From positions 186,001 through 250,000 of the forward strand of contig JAFDYF010000056.1 of assembly GCA_018267575.1 (NCBI GenBank): a stretch of 64,000 bases of DNA, read 5' to 3'. The notes beneath the pieces were generated by a model. It did not search any database, was not told the origin of the DNA, and was given only the letters and a program-made list of their open reading frames with translations. This DNA comes from Bacteroidota bacterium (GTDB lineage Bacteria; Bacteroidota; Bacteroidia; Chitinophagales; Chitinophagaceae). A program made the translations under genes and the position numbers. Positions 53,523-62,572 of this stretch are shown here, piece by piece (the first letter of the stretch is position 1; each line of letters opens with the position of its first letter).

Positions 53523-54215
53523 ATGATGAATTTGAGGGTGCCTATTTATCCTGCTTTGATTGCCGCTGCTTTATTTGGTTCTTTGGCGGCCTGTAATAAA
53601 AAGCAAAACTCGAATTCAGATAGCGGTTGCATCACAAGGGTGATTGCTACTACAGTTAGCCAGACTTTGAATGCTTCCCAAATAGATTCTATTGAGGTTC
53701 TTTTTAATAAGAACAATCTATCAACGGCCCAATTACAGTTTTTATATTTTGTTCCAAATGCCTTTTCCGATACAACATTGCCGGCCCAAACCCAAGTAAC
53801 GGCCGAGTTTTTTTTGAATAAGCTTCCAGTATTTGGATATAATGAGTATTTTATTTTTAATAATGCCATATTTGATACCGCTTATCTATATACTGGCATC
53901 CCTCAAAATAATGATAGCTCAGGTCATCAAACACTTTCATACTTGAGGGACGCTTTTATGAAACATGTTTCTGAATCCGTCTTTTATAGCCCCCTTTTTA
54001 CCAAACCCTTTGTTCCGTCAGCAAGCTTGTATTTGGATTCATGCCTTACTGCTACATTAGGGTATATAGACGCTTCTTCTGTCAAAGGGAGCAATGCCAT
54101 TTGGGGTAAAACTCTAGTAAAAGTCTGGTCAGTGACTTGCAATAACCACTATCCTGGAATATTTGTAGAGGACGACAATGGGTTGGCATGGGGTGTACCT
54201 CAAATCATACCTTGA
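53523..54215 (+). CDS. Lipoprotein of unknown function
   Basis: A 230-aa lipoprotein: MMNLRVPIYPALIAAALFGSLAAC with Cys at about 24 followed by NKKQN. Mature part is Phe/Tyr/Thr-rich with YLYTGIPQNNDSSGH and a Ser/Leu-rich region (about 145-185), then VKVWSVTCNNHYPGIFVEDDNGLAWGVPQ. Two more Cys (about 184 and 214) could form a disulfide. The final GIFVEDDNGLAWG block is a recognisable but unassigned pattern. Convergent with the YkuD-like gene, 6 bases apart. Confidence 0.65.
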   Translation: MMNLRVPIYPALIAAALFGSLAACNKKQNSNSDSGCITRVIATTVSQTLNASQIDSIEVLFNKNNLSTAQLQFLYFVPNAFSDTTLPAQTQVTAEFFLNKLPVFGYNEYFIFNNAIFDTAYLYTGIPQNNDSSGHQTLSYLRDAFMKHVSESVFYSPLFTKPFVPSASLYLDSCLTATLGYIDASSVKGSNAIWGKTLVKVWSVTCNNHYPGIFVEDDNGLAWGVPQIIP

Positions 54216-54221
54216 GTTGTT

Positions 54222-55508
54222 CTACTTTTTGTTTTCAAACTTTTTTACCAATAGCTCCACTTCAGGCCTGCTCACTGCTTTTTGCTGATTGTCCAGATTG
54301 ATCACATATAAAAGACCCTTGTTCCCCGGAGTGGAGTGAAATGCGCTGACCAAATTAAACTGCTCGCTCATCAACAATTTTCCGGTCGTGACATTCCATT
54401 GCTCTTTTGCGGTCAAACAACCTTCTGATGGGGTCAGGGGGTAAAATGGTTTTCCCTTGAAATATTCTGGGTCAATGGCCGATCCATGTGCAATGATGCT
54501 GTTGCGGCCGATTTTCCCAGCATACCAAGCTTCCATCATCGGTTCATACTCACGCCATCCCAGCGGAAATAATTTTTTATAACGCGTTAATGAATCTTGC
54601 CCATCCTCCCCAATTTGCAAAAAATATTTTGTCCATTTGTTTTCAAAAGGCATCAAGAGTTGCAAGGTAGGGGTGGGGCCTATAAAGTTGTTTCTGGACG
54701 AGTTCGTTCCCTGAATACTATAGATACCTTGCGGTGTACTACCATTTGGGATAAAATAAGGAAGGTCCGAGCCCGATCTTGCCAATTGTTCAAATACCAA
54801 CAGCTTTCCATCAGCGCTTTTTACAAAACTTCCATCGGCGTTTTGCACCACTGCCAAACCGGGATAATCGCGGTTATATCTTTGGAATGAATAGATGATT
54901 TTTTGACCGGTTGTTTTCTCGTAACTGAACAGCTCCAATAGGTCTGGTCTTGCCTGTTTTAAAAAAGCATTATGGTAGCTGAGGTATTTTTCCAGTTCAT
55001 TCAATATGGTTAAACTATCATAGCTTGGGAACTGCTCGGTCATTTTTATTTTTATAAGATTGGCATTATTCACCGAGCTATCACATCGGAACAAATAGGC
55101 GGCACAGATGGAAAAAAGCAAAGGATCGTTTTCTTTGTACAATATATCCTGCACTTTTTCTTTAAATGCATTTGGGGAAGCCGCATATAAGGCCACCAAA
55201 AAAGATTTCTTCACATCGTAATCCAATCCATCATAATGGGCGGCTAATTTTCTGAAACCTTTTTCCACATCTGCATTGTCGAATAGGAACTGGGTGATGG
55301 CATCGCAGGCGGAGGCATATTTGTATTCAGTATTCTCATCGATTGGGAGGGAGAAAGTTTTGGGGATCAGTCTTCCCCTCAGGTCTTTTTCTAACGCAGC
55401 CCTTTTAGGATAAAGCACAAACTCGCTATAGATATTTTCTCTTTTTAGTTGTGCAAAGGGAACTTGATAAAAGGAAAGGAAACTTATACAAAAAAACAAA
55501 TACTTCAT
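54222..55508 (-). CDS. Secreted protein with divergent L,D-transpeptidase (YkuD-like) catalytic pattern
   Basis: A 428-aa protein with a signal peptide (about 1-19; MKYLFFCISFLSFYQVPFAQ). The N-terminal half is helical (about 60-190). The C-terminal half has beta-like stretches (QIGEDGQDSLT) and then RNSIIAHGSAIDPEYFKG (about 335-353) and TPSEGCLTAKEQW (about 360-372). The spaced pattern H-G...S-x-G-C matches the catalytic His and Cys of YkuD L,D-transpeptidases. Overall similarity to classical YkuD is low, so this may be an unannotated relative. Convergent with the lipoprotein gene. Confidence 0.6.
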   Translation of the reverse strand: MKYLFFCISFLSFYQVPFAQLKRENIYSEFVLYPKRAALEKDLRGRLIPKTFSLPIDENTEYKYASACDAITQFLFDNADVEKGFRKLAAHYDGLDYDVKKSFLVALYAASPNAFKEKVQDILYKENDPLLFSICAAYLFRCDSSVNNANLIKIKMTEQFPSYDSLTILNELEKYLSYHNAFLKQARPDLLELFSYEKTTGQKIIYSFQRYNRDYPGLAVVQNADGSFVKSADGKLLVFEQLARSGSDLPYFIPNGSTPQGIYSIQGTNSSRNNFIGPTPTLQLLMPFENKWTKYFLQIGEDGQDSLTRYKKLFPLGWREYEPMMEAWYAGKIGRNSIIAHGSAIDPEYFKGKPFYPLTPSEGCLTAKEQWNVTTGKLLMSEQFNLVSAFHSTPGNKGLLYVINLDNQQKAVSRPEVELLVKKFENKK

Positions 55509-55655
55509 CCTGCAAATGTATCAATTACCGGAAATCTGGCTTACGCATCGGCATGTAAATCTCTGTAAGCCGATTTTTTTCAATTGATCAACATTGCATG
55601 CACAATAATCCTTAACTTCAACTCTTATTTTTTTACTCCAAAATGATATTGCGAT

Positions 55656-56534
55656 ATGAAAAAATTAGTGTTGCCATTATTATTGTCTGTATGTACAGTG
55701 CTTTTTTTTGCCCAATGTAATGAACCCACAGAAAAGAAAGCAGGGGATGAAGCTGCCAAAGATTCAACCGATGTTACCAAAAACTGGAAACTAGGGGTGC
55801 AAATGTGGACTTTCCATTATTTTCATTTTGATACGGCTTTGGCAAAGGTCGATAGCGCAGGGATCAAGTATATAGAGGCATTCCCCGGTCAACCTTTAGG
55901 CGGTGGCATGCCGGGTTCATTCGATACCAATATGTCTGATGAAACCAAAGCTAAACTGAAACAATTGCTGCAATCCAAAGGAATTTCTATTGTGGCCATG
56001 GGGGTGATCTCGCCCAATACCATTGATGAATGGAAAAAATATTTCGACCTCGCCAAAGATTTTGGCATGAGCTATATTACGGCTGAACCACATAAGGACC
56101 AATGGAATCAGGTGGATAGTCTTGCTGGCGTATATGGTATTAAAGTGGCCATCCATGACCATCCCAAACCCAATGCCTATTGGTCTCCTGATTCAGTATT
56201 GGCCGCGACGGTCGGTCATCCGAATATTGGTTCTTGCGCAGATGTGGGCCACTGGTCACGCAATGGTCTGGATCCGGTGGAGTGCCTGAAAAAATTGGAA
56301 GGCCATGTGTTTGGCGTACACTTGAAGGACATCAAACAATTTAATAATACAGAAGCTGCCGATACCGTCGTTGGTAAAGGGGTGATTGACTTCCCCGCTA
56401 TTTTCGCAGAATTAAAACGCCAGCATTTTAATGGCATGTTATCTATCGAGCAGGAAAGCAATTGGTATCATAATGTGCCCGATGTGATCAGCACCAAAAA
56501 ATATTTTGAGGAACAGATTGCTAAATTGAAATAA
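55656..56534 (+). CDS. Lipoprotein sugar phosphate isomerase/epimerase (TIM barrel)
   Basis: A 292-aa TIM-barrel protein. Signal MKKLVLPLLLSVCTVLFFAQC with a lipobox Cys at about 21. Mature part starts WKLGVQMWTFHYF, then GIKYIEAFPGQPLGG (about 70-84), GMSYITAEPHKDQW (about 137-150), VAIHDHPKPNAYW (about 165-177), GSCADVGHWSRNGLDP (about 191-206) and MLSIEQESNWYHN. Metal-binding Glu/Asp/His positions as in the xylose isomerase-like family. Followed by a Tat-exported oxidoreductase, so it probably acts on an extracytoplasmic sugar (inference). Confidence 0.85.
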   Translation: MKKLVLPLLLSVCTVLFFAQCNEPTEKKAGDEAAKDSTDVTKNWKLGVQMWTFHYFHFDTALAKVDSAGIKYIEAFPGQPLGGGMPGSFDTNMSDETKAKLKQLLQSKGISIVAMGVISPNTIDEWKKYFDLAKDFGMSYITAEPHKDQWNQVDSLAGVYGIKVAIHDHPKPNAYWSPDSVLAATVGHPNIGSCADVGHWSRNGLDPVECLKKLEGHVFGVHLKDIKQFNNTEAADTVVGKGVIDFPAIFAELKRQHFNGMLSIEQESNWYHNVPDVISTKKYFEEQIAKLK

Positions 56535-56667
56535 TGAAGAGTTGGATGGGTTGTGGATGGTCAAGCGTGATATAGGAAATCATTGGGCATCCTTTGCTTT
56601 TCCATTTAGTTCAAGCTATATCGAATTGACTGTTCGCAACCCTCCCCTCAATTAAAGACGCCCCATT

Positions 56668-58068
56668 ATGTCTTCCCATCGTTCAAATTCCCGTCGTCAT
56701 TTTTTACAGCAGTTAGGGAGCACTGGTATGTTGCTGTCTGCAGGTTCTTTGGGCAGGCTCGCTGCTGAAGAAAAAGCAGAAACCCGGATTTTACAATATG
56801 AAAAAAAGATTGGGTCTAACGATCAAATTAATATTGCGGTGATTGGTATGGGCATCATGGGCAATCATGATGTGGCAACCGCCCTGAAAGTGCCAGGTGC
56901 CAAATTGGTAGCGGCTTGCGATCTGTACAAGGGACGATTGGAAAGAGCCCAAGAACTATATGGTAAGGATATTTTCACAACCTCAGATTATCGTGAGATA
57001 TTGGAACGTAAAGACGTGGATGCGGTGATCATTGCTACCAACGATTATTGGCATGCACGCATTTCCATCGATGCGTTGAACAAAGGCAAGGCTGTGTATT
57101 GTGAAAAACCGATGGTGCATAAACTGAGCCAAGGCCTGCAGGTGATAGCGGCTGCAGAGCGGTCGAAAAAGACCATGCAGATTGGGAGCCAGCGGGTGAG
57201 CAGTATTGCTTTCGCAAAAGCAAGAGAACTCTTTAAGGCTGGCGATATTGGTCAGTTGAGTTGTATAGAAGCATATACCGATCGGCAAAGTGCCTTGGGT
57301 GCCTGGGAATATACAATGCCTACCGATGAATCGCCACAAACCGTCGATTGGGACCGCTATATAGCAGGTATGCCCAAGCAGCCTTATGATGCCAAGAAAT
57401 TTTTTTGGTGGCGCAATTACCGCGATTTTGGTACTGGTGTTGCCGGTGATCTTTTTGTGCATTTGTTTTCTGGCATCCATGCCATCACAGGTTCCAAAGG
57501 CCCTGAAAAAATATTTGCCTCCGGTCAATTATGTTATTGGAAAGATGGGCGGGACGTGCCCGATGTCATGTGTGGCATTATGCAATATCCCGAAACTCCG
57601 GAGCTTCCTGCTTTTCAGGTAGTCCTCCGCGTTAATTTTATCAGCGGACATGGCGAGGCAGGTTCTACCAGGTTTATCGGTTCCGAAGGAGTAATGGAAA
57701 TGAAGGACAATGGTTTTACCATCACGCACCATAAAATGGCCAAGGCTCATGGCATTGGTGGTTGGGATTCTTTGGACACTTACCCCAAAGCCATGCAGGA
57801 AGAATTACTGAATGCGTATAATCAAAAATATTCGGCGGAGGACCAACGGGCAACTGTTCTATCGCCCACCGTCTATCGTGCCCCCGATGGTTATAGTGAA
57901 CATTTGGATCATTTCACTGATTTTTTGGATGGGGTGCGTTTAGGCAAGCCCGTTGTTGAAGGCCCGGTTTTTGGTTTTCGTGCTGCTGCTCCCTGTTTGG
58001 CCGCGAATGAAAGTTATTTCCAGAAAAAGATCATCAACTGGGACCCCGTGAACATGAAACTGGTTTGA
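56668..58068 (+). CDS. Tat-exported Gfo/Idh/MocA oxidoreductase
   Basis: A 466-aa NAD(P)-dependent oxidoreductase. Twin-arginine signal NSRRHFLQQLGSTGMLLSAGS (about 7-27). Rossmann domain with AVIGMGIMGNHDVATAL (about 53-69), VAACDLYKGRLERA, VDAVIIATNDYWHA (about 115-128), CEKPMVHKL (about 145-153, the conserved Lys of EKP). C-terminal alpha/beta domain with HLFSGIHAITG and HLDHFTDFLDGVRLGKPVVEGP. Family members oxidise or reduce sugars. Follows the isomerase by 133 bases on the same strand. Confidence 0.9.
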   Translation: MSSHRSNSRRHFLQQLGSTGMLLSAGSLGRLAAEEKAETRILQYEKKIGSNDQINIAVIGMGIMGNHDVATALKVPGAKLVAACDLYKGRLERAQELYGKDIFTTSDYREILERKDVDAVIIATNDYWHARISIDALNKGKAVYCEKPMVHKLSQGLQVIAAAERSKKTMQIGSQRVSSIAFAKARELFKAGDIGQLSCIEAYTDRQSALGAWEYTMPTDESPQTVDWDRYIAGMPKQPYDAKKFFWWRNYRDFGTGVAGDLFVHLFSGIHAITGSKGPEKIFASGQLCYWKDGRDVPDVMCGIMQYPETPELPAFQVVLRVNFISGHGEAGSTRFIGSEGVMEMKDNGFTITHHKMAKAHGIGGWDSLDTYPKAMQEELLNAYNQKYSAEDQRATVLSPTVYRAPDGYSEHLDHFTDFLDGVRLGKPVVEGPVFGFRAAAPCLAANESYFQKKIINWDPVNMKLV

Positions 58069-58229
58069 TTTTTTGAGCCCATCAGTGTGCATGGGTTGGG
58101 CATTGTTGCGTCGCACTCTTGTACGGTAGTTGTACTATTCGGCCCATTGATGTTGGGATCCGTGAGTAAACCAAATCCAAAATCATTTTCTCTTTCAATC
58201 TATACTTAATCACCTTAAAACAAAACAGG

Positions 58230-58820
58230 ATGGAACAATCTGTTATGAGCATTAAAGATACTTCGGCCAATCCCGCGCCACTGGGACTTTTTGGCTTCGG
58301 TATGACAACGGTTTTGCTTAACCTGCACAATGCGGGCATTTATGAAATGAATTCCATGATTCTGGCCATGGGCATTTTTTATGGTGGCATATCACAGATC
58401 ATTGCGGGCATCATGGAATGCAAGAAGAACAATAGTTTCGGGATGACGGCATTTATTTCCTACGGGTTTTTCTGGCTTACCTTGGTAGGATTGATTGTGA
58501 TGCCTAAGCTGGGTTGGGTTACTGCTACTTCGGGCACGGGCATGATTGCCTATCTGATTATGTGGGGTGTTTTTACTCTCTTGCTTTTTTTCGGGACTTT
58601 AAAAATAAGCAAGGCCTTGCAATTTGTATTCGCCACGCTTACAGTGCTGTTTTTTTTATTGGCTGCGGGTGATGCCACAGGCAATCAAGGGTTGAAAACC
58701 TTTACAGGCTATGAAGGGATTATCTGCGGTCTCTCGGCCATTTATACCGGCGCCGCTTCTTTGCTGAATGAGGTTTACGGAAAAACAGTTTTACCCCTTG
58801 GACTGGTTCCCAGAAACTGA
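58230..58820 (+). CDS. GPR1/FUN34/YaaH (SatP) acetate/succinate transporter
   Basis: A 196-aa membrane protein with about six helices and the family signature [23 protein letters not shown] (about 10-32). Other typical parts: [33 protein letters not shown] (about 48-80), [14 protein letters not shown] at the end. SatP-type proteins import acetate and succinate. Transcription ends at the hairpin 58923-58957. Confidence 0.93.
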   Translation: MEQSVMSIKDTSANPAPLGLFGFGMTTVLLNLHNAGIYEMNSMILAMGIFYGGISQIIAGIMECKKNNSFGMTAFISYGFFWLTLVGLIVMPKLGWVTATSGTGMIAYLIMWGVFTLLLFFGTLKISKALQFVFATLTVLFFLLAAGDATGNQGLKTFTGYEGIICGLSAIYTGAASLLNEVYGKTVLPLGLVPRN

Positions 58821-58922
58821 TTGGTTATGGATCCGATTTTTCAAACAGGTCAATGCTTGCTTGCTATTCCGTTCAGGAAAAAAATAATTCGATTGTAAAA
58901 CTTGGACCTTTTTGCCAACAAT

Positions 58923-58957
58923 AAACAAAGCCCCATCTTAGCGATGGGGTTTTGTTT
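58923..58957. terminator. Bidirectional terminator between satP-like and ompA-like genes
   Basis: CCCCATC (58931-58937) with GATGGGG (58943-58949), extended by AAACAAAG/TTTTGTTT to 15 pairs with one G·T, loop of five. Suitable for the plus-strand transporter and, by T-rich flank, the minus-strand gene. Confidence 0.75.
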
Positions 58958-58970
58958 TATAGAGGCCTAA

Positions 58971-60326
58971 CTAAAAATATTTCACTTTTAAATCAACACG
59001 GCGGTTCATTGCCCGGCCTTTGGCGGTTTTATTAGTAGCGATGGGTTTACTGTCGCCATAACCCAGTGCTTCTAACCTCTTTTCGTCGATGCCCCCCTTC
59101 GTTTGCAGATAAGTCATCACGGCTTTTGCACGGCTCTCACTCAAGAGTTGATTCTTTTCTCGGGTTCCTATATTATCTGTATTACCCTCAACATCCAGCT
59201 TGAGGCTTTCATTTTCTTTTAGGATTTTAGCTACTTCATTGAGTGCTTTGTAAGATTTTGACAATAGTTTGGCACTGCCCGAAGCAAAGAAGATATTTTT
59301 TGCGCTGTACGCTATCTTCTGAATGATCTCGTTTTTTACCAAGGGGCATCCTTGATTTTCTTTCACACCCGGCACACTGGGACATTTATCATCCTCCTCA
59401 TTCACGCCATCAGCATCGGTGTCGGGGATTGGGCATCCTTGATAGCGTGCAAGTCCGGGGATTGTCGGGCATTTATCTTCTTCATTATTTACGCCATCGC
59501 CATCCGTATCAGGAATGAGACAACCATTATATCTGGCCAAACCTGGAACGGTTGGGCATTTATCATCTTTGTCAGGAATACCATCTTCATCAGCATCGGG
59601 GCATCCTTTGAACTTCTTGAGTCCAGCAATATCAGGACAATCATCCAGGCTATCCACAACGCCATCCCCATCCTTGTCTTTCGGAGTTTCCACAATGGGT
59701 AAGGGTGGTGCTGGAATTTCTTTTGTCTTTTTCCGCTCTACAATCGAACCTGCAATTCCCACACTATAAAAAAAATGGTCGCTTGTATTTTCGGTTGCCC
59801 GTATCCGGTACTGCCAGTTGAGCAGGGCGAATGCATCGGGTGTCAATTTAATTTGAAAACCCACTCCCACCGGAATAAATGCGCCCCAATAACCCTTGTA
59901 GTAGGAAGCTCCTAAACCTGCTTTTAGAAAAGGAGTGAAAATAGATTGATCACTGAACATCTTGCCAACAACCGAAGCATCTGCCTCCATCAACAGCCCA
60001 TTGCCATTTCCCAATGAGCTGCCATCGTTTGCATGGTAGGGGTAATCAGTTGAGTTCAGGGACAAGGCTCCCTCAAAATCAAAATGTTTGGAGAAGCCTT
60101 GTAAATAACCAATCGAAAGACCTGGTCCCATGGTCTGGAAATTGGTGAGTTGATGATTGTTCACCGCATCGCGTAAGTCGTGGACATTGATATAACTCGC
60201 CGCATTAAAATCATCCAATGTAAAAGAAAAGGACAAAGAAGGTTTCTTGATATAATTGTCCGTTTGGGATAATGACCGATTGCCTATGAAAACCAGCAGG
60301 GTCAGTGCTAGAAATAGTTTTTTCAT
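58971..60326 (-). CDS. OmpA family protein with thrombospondin type 3 repeats
   Basis: A 451-aa outer-membrane protein. Signal peptide (MKKLFLALTLLVFIGNRSLSQ), an N-terminal eight-strand barrel-like region (about 25-215), then four TSP3-type acidic calcium repeats (DKDGDGVVDSLDDCP, DADEDGIPDKDDKCP, DTDGDGVNNEEDKCP, DTDADGVNEEDDKCP, about 218-325), and a C-terminal OmpA domain (about 335-448) with LDVEGNTDNIG, NQLLSESRAKAV and GYGDSKPIATNKTAKGRAMNRRVDL for peptidoglycan binding. ATG 60335 is an alternative start. Confidence 0.93.
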   Translation of the reverse strand: MKKLFLALTLLVFIGNRSLSQTDNYIKKPSLSFSFTLDDFNAASYINVHDLRDAVNNHQLTNFQTMGPGLSIGYLQGFSKHFDFEGALSLNSTDYPYHANDGSSLGNGNGLLMEADASVVGKMFSDQSIFTPFLKAGLGASYYKGYWGAFIPVGVGFQIKLTPDAFALLNWQYRIRATENTSDHFFYSVGIAGSIVERKKTKEIPAPPLPIVETPKDKDGDGVVDSLDDCPDIAGLKKFKGCPDADEDGIPDKDDKCPTVPGLARYNGCLIPDTDGDGVNNEEDKCPTIPGLARYQGCPIPDTDADGVNEEDDKCPSVPGVKENQGCPLVKNEIIQKIAYSAKNIFFASGSAKLLSKSYKALNEVAKILKENESLKLDVEGNTDNIGTREKNQLLSESRAKAVMTYLQTKGGIDEKRLEALGYGDSKPIATNKTAKGRAMNRRVDLKVKYF

Positions 60327-60346
60327 AACAGGCATTAAGTATGGTA

Positions 60347-60354
60347 CAAAACTA
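60347..60354 (-). promoter_or_regulatory. -7 element for the OmpA-like gene
   Basis: TAGTTTTG on the minus strand, exact TAnnTTTG match, with TTG (60373-60371) 16 bases upstream. The predicted start near 60342 leaves a leader of about 15 bases to ATG 60326. Confidence 0.45.
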
Positions 60355-60378
60355 CACAGGGTGGAATTAACAATGAAA

Positions 60379-60825
60379 TTATTTATTCGCCGCCGTGATA
60401 GGGGTTTCGGATGGTTTTTTTCTGCCGATCACATCTACCTGCACACGGGTAAGCCCTCTTCCAGTATAACCCAATTGGTGGGCAGCAGCCTTGCTGAGGT
60501 CAATAAGTCTTTTATTGTTTTTGTGCATGCGGTCCGTGATCCTTACGATTACAGCTTTTTTGTTGTGCAGGTTGGTAACCCTTACCCATATATTCAGGGG
60601 AAGGGTATTGCTTGCGGCGGTGAGCTTTTTCTGACTAAAAATTTCACCATTGGCGGTCCTTCTTCCATTGAATTTGTTGGCGTAAAAGCTGGCTGTGCCG
60701 ATCTGCGTCTTGATATCTTTTTTTAGAGCGGCACGTGATGTATGCCTATGTTTATGATGTTGGGCATTCACCTGATTGGCAAGCATGCTGCCTGCAAACA
60801 CAGCAATCACGATTTTCTTATTCAT
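60379..60825 (-). CDS. RlpA-like septal ring lytic transglycosylase / double-psi beta-barrel protein
   Basis: A 148-aa secreted protein. Signal peptide (about 1-21, ending NQVNAQ), then a His/Lys-rich short linker, and the DPBB domain: GTASFYANKFNGRRTANGEIFSQ (about 43-65), LTAASNTLPLNIWVRVTNLHNKKAVIVRITDRMHKNNKRLIDLSKAAA (about 68-115). Catalytic-type Asp in TDR. RlpA cleaves naked glycan strands at the septum in Pseudomonas (known). No SPOR domain here. Next to the L,D-transpeptidase gene, three bases apart. Confidence 0.9.
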   Translation of the reverse strand: MNKKIVIAVFAGSMLANQVNAQHHKHRHTSRAALKKDIKTQIGTASFYANKFNGRRTANGEIFSQKKLTAASNTLPLNIWVRVTNLHNKKAVIVRITDRMHKNNKRLIDLSKAAAHQLGYTGRGLTRVQVDVIGRKKPSETPITAANK

Positions 60826-60827
60826 GG

Positions 60828-62504
60828 TTAATTAACGGACTTATCGGCAAAATATTTTTCGCGTAAAATCTTATCTTCTGCGTAAACATCATCATAAAAC
60901 TTAACACGGCCGTTTTTGCCCTCGCAAGTAAAATACCGGAAGTATACAGGCACTCTGGCAAAGCCGCCCACCGTATGTTTTTCCTGCCGCTTGATCCAGG
61001 CTCTCAACGTATCGGGATGATATCTCATGGTGTCATTGCGGATAAGATAATCAGATAATTTTACCCACTGTTGCACCCGCACGCAACCATGGCTTAATGC
61101 TCGGAATGATTTTCCGAACATATACCGAACATTAGTATCGTGCATGTACACACTATATTTATTCCTGAAATTGAATTTGATAACACCCAGTGAATTGTTA
61201 TCTCCCTGTTGCTGTTTTATTTGGTAAGGGAAATGGTTTTTGTTAAGCTTGGCCCAGTTCACCGTATTGGGGTCCACCACATTGTCCTCGTTGTCTACCA
61301 CCATCAGATTTTCCTTTCTTAAAAAATCCACATTCTTCTTGATTTTTGGTAGCATCTCCTTAAAAATAATGCTGGTGGGCACGGTCCATTGTGGAAGGGT
61401 TACAAAATTGGTGACTTCGCTACTCAACAAGGGGGTTGGCGTCAGTGGCTTTCCCACAATCACCTTCGATTCAAATACCACGGTATCATTATCATAGGCT
61501 TTCAAATAAAAGCCTGGTAGGTTCACCCATATATAGGCATGTGGCAAAGTATCGGGCAAAAGTTTATAACGGTCCAGGTTGATGGCGATGCGCTTGAATT
61601 TTTCAAGGTCTGTTTCATTGAGGTCATCCACCGTTTGTTGGTTAGGCTTGCCTGTTTGGCGAAGTTTTTTGGCGCCCTGATATTTTTTGATAGCTACACT
61701 GATTGCGGTCGTGTCAATCTGGCCACTGTCTTTGGGCAGAAAGTTCACTTCATTCAAACGCTTTTTAAGAGCGGTATAAAAAGCCAATGAGTCCTTATAT
61801 GGATATTTTAGATAAGTATAAGCTTGGAGATTGGCAGTGGAAAGAAAATCCCTCAGGCTTTCTATTAGTGAATCATATCCGGCATGTTTGGGCTCCAAAT
61901 TATGGAGAGTTGCTGCAATATTGTTCGACTGCAAGGCTTCGTTCAATGAAGTAGTATATACCGAATCGCTGAGCAAACTATCTGTCCTTAAAGTCACGCT
62001 ATCATATTTTAGCCGTCCCTGCTTAATGTCCCTCACCAATTTGAAGTAAGCATCTGTCATCAACAGATCGGCTTTAGCCCAGAGTGCAATATTTTTTCTG
62101 GCAATGGTATCTGCATTAAAAACACGATGTATAAAGGATAAAGTGCTATAATGGTAATCCGATGCAAACAGTCCATCATATTTACAGTTTTCGATGTATT
62201 GGAATAGTGAATCTGCGGCTAACAGCCAATGGCCGTTGCTGCTCCAAATGCCTTCGAAATTTTTGCCCTCATAGGTCTGACGGTCGAGGGTTAGATGCCC
62301 CAGCATCACTGAATCGTTAATAGCCGAGTTGTTTTGAGCAGCAAAATCCAATATTGACTTAATGTCCTCGGATAAATGTTCTTGGATTTTTTCAGGGACG
62401 CTTACGATGTCCTTTTCTGCAGGTTTATGGTTTTCCTGACAGGCATATAATAGAATGGCTATAACAGAAAATAATAATGAGTAAGTCCGCTGACGGTGCT
62501 TCAT
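60828..62504 (-). CDS. L,D-transpeptidase, YcbB type
   Basis: A 558-aa periplasmic enzyme with lipoprotein-like signal (about 1-22, ending LLYAC). N-terminal scaffold with a peptidoglycan-binding-like helical domain (about 245-320), and the YkuD domain (about 330-490) with IVGKPLTPTPLLSSEVT, WTVPTSIIFKEMLPK and catalytic SHGCVRVQQW (about 480-489, Cys). Forms 3-3 cross-links. Upstream of RlpA and OmpA-like on the same strand; an envelope module together with the VanX-like dipeptidase gene that diverges at 62573. Confidence 0.93.
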   Translation of the reverse strand: MKHRQRTYSLLFSVIAILLYACQENHKPAEKDIVSVPEKIQEHLSEDIKSILDFAAQNNSAINDSVMLGHLTLDRQTYEGKNFEGIWSSNGHWLLAADSLFQYIENCKYDGLFASDYHYSTLSFIHRVFNADTIARKNIALWAKADLLMTDAYFKLVRDIKQGRLKYDSVTLRTDSLLSDSVYTTSLNEALQSNNIAATLHNLEPKHAGYDSLIESLRDFLSTANLQAYTYLKYPYKDSLAFYTALKKRLNEVNFLPKDSGQIDTTAISVAIKKYQGAKKLRQTGKPNQQTVDDLNETDLEKFKRIAINLDRYKLLPDTLPHAYIWVNLPGFYLKAYDNDTVVFESKVIVGKPLTPTPLLSSEVTNFVTLPQWTVPTSIIFKEMLPKIKKNVDFLRKENLMVVDNEDNVVDPNTVNWAKLNKNHFPYQIKQQQGDNNSLGVIKFNFRNKYSVYMHDTNVRYMFGKSFRALSHGCVRVQQWVKLSDYLIRNDTMRYHPDTLRAWIKRQEKHTVGGFARVPVYFRYFTCEGKNGRVKFYDDVYAEDKILREKYFADKSVN

Positions 62505-62572
62505 TTGAAAAATGTCGGGTTATTTCTACAATGGGGCAACTTATGCTAAATTGAATCGCAAAACGCATAAAT

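Noticed and set aside
58971..60326. CRISPR-like or tandem repeat in the OmpA gene
   Set aside because: The repetition is protein-level TSP3 repeats, coding and degenerate at the DNA level.
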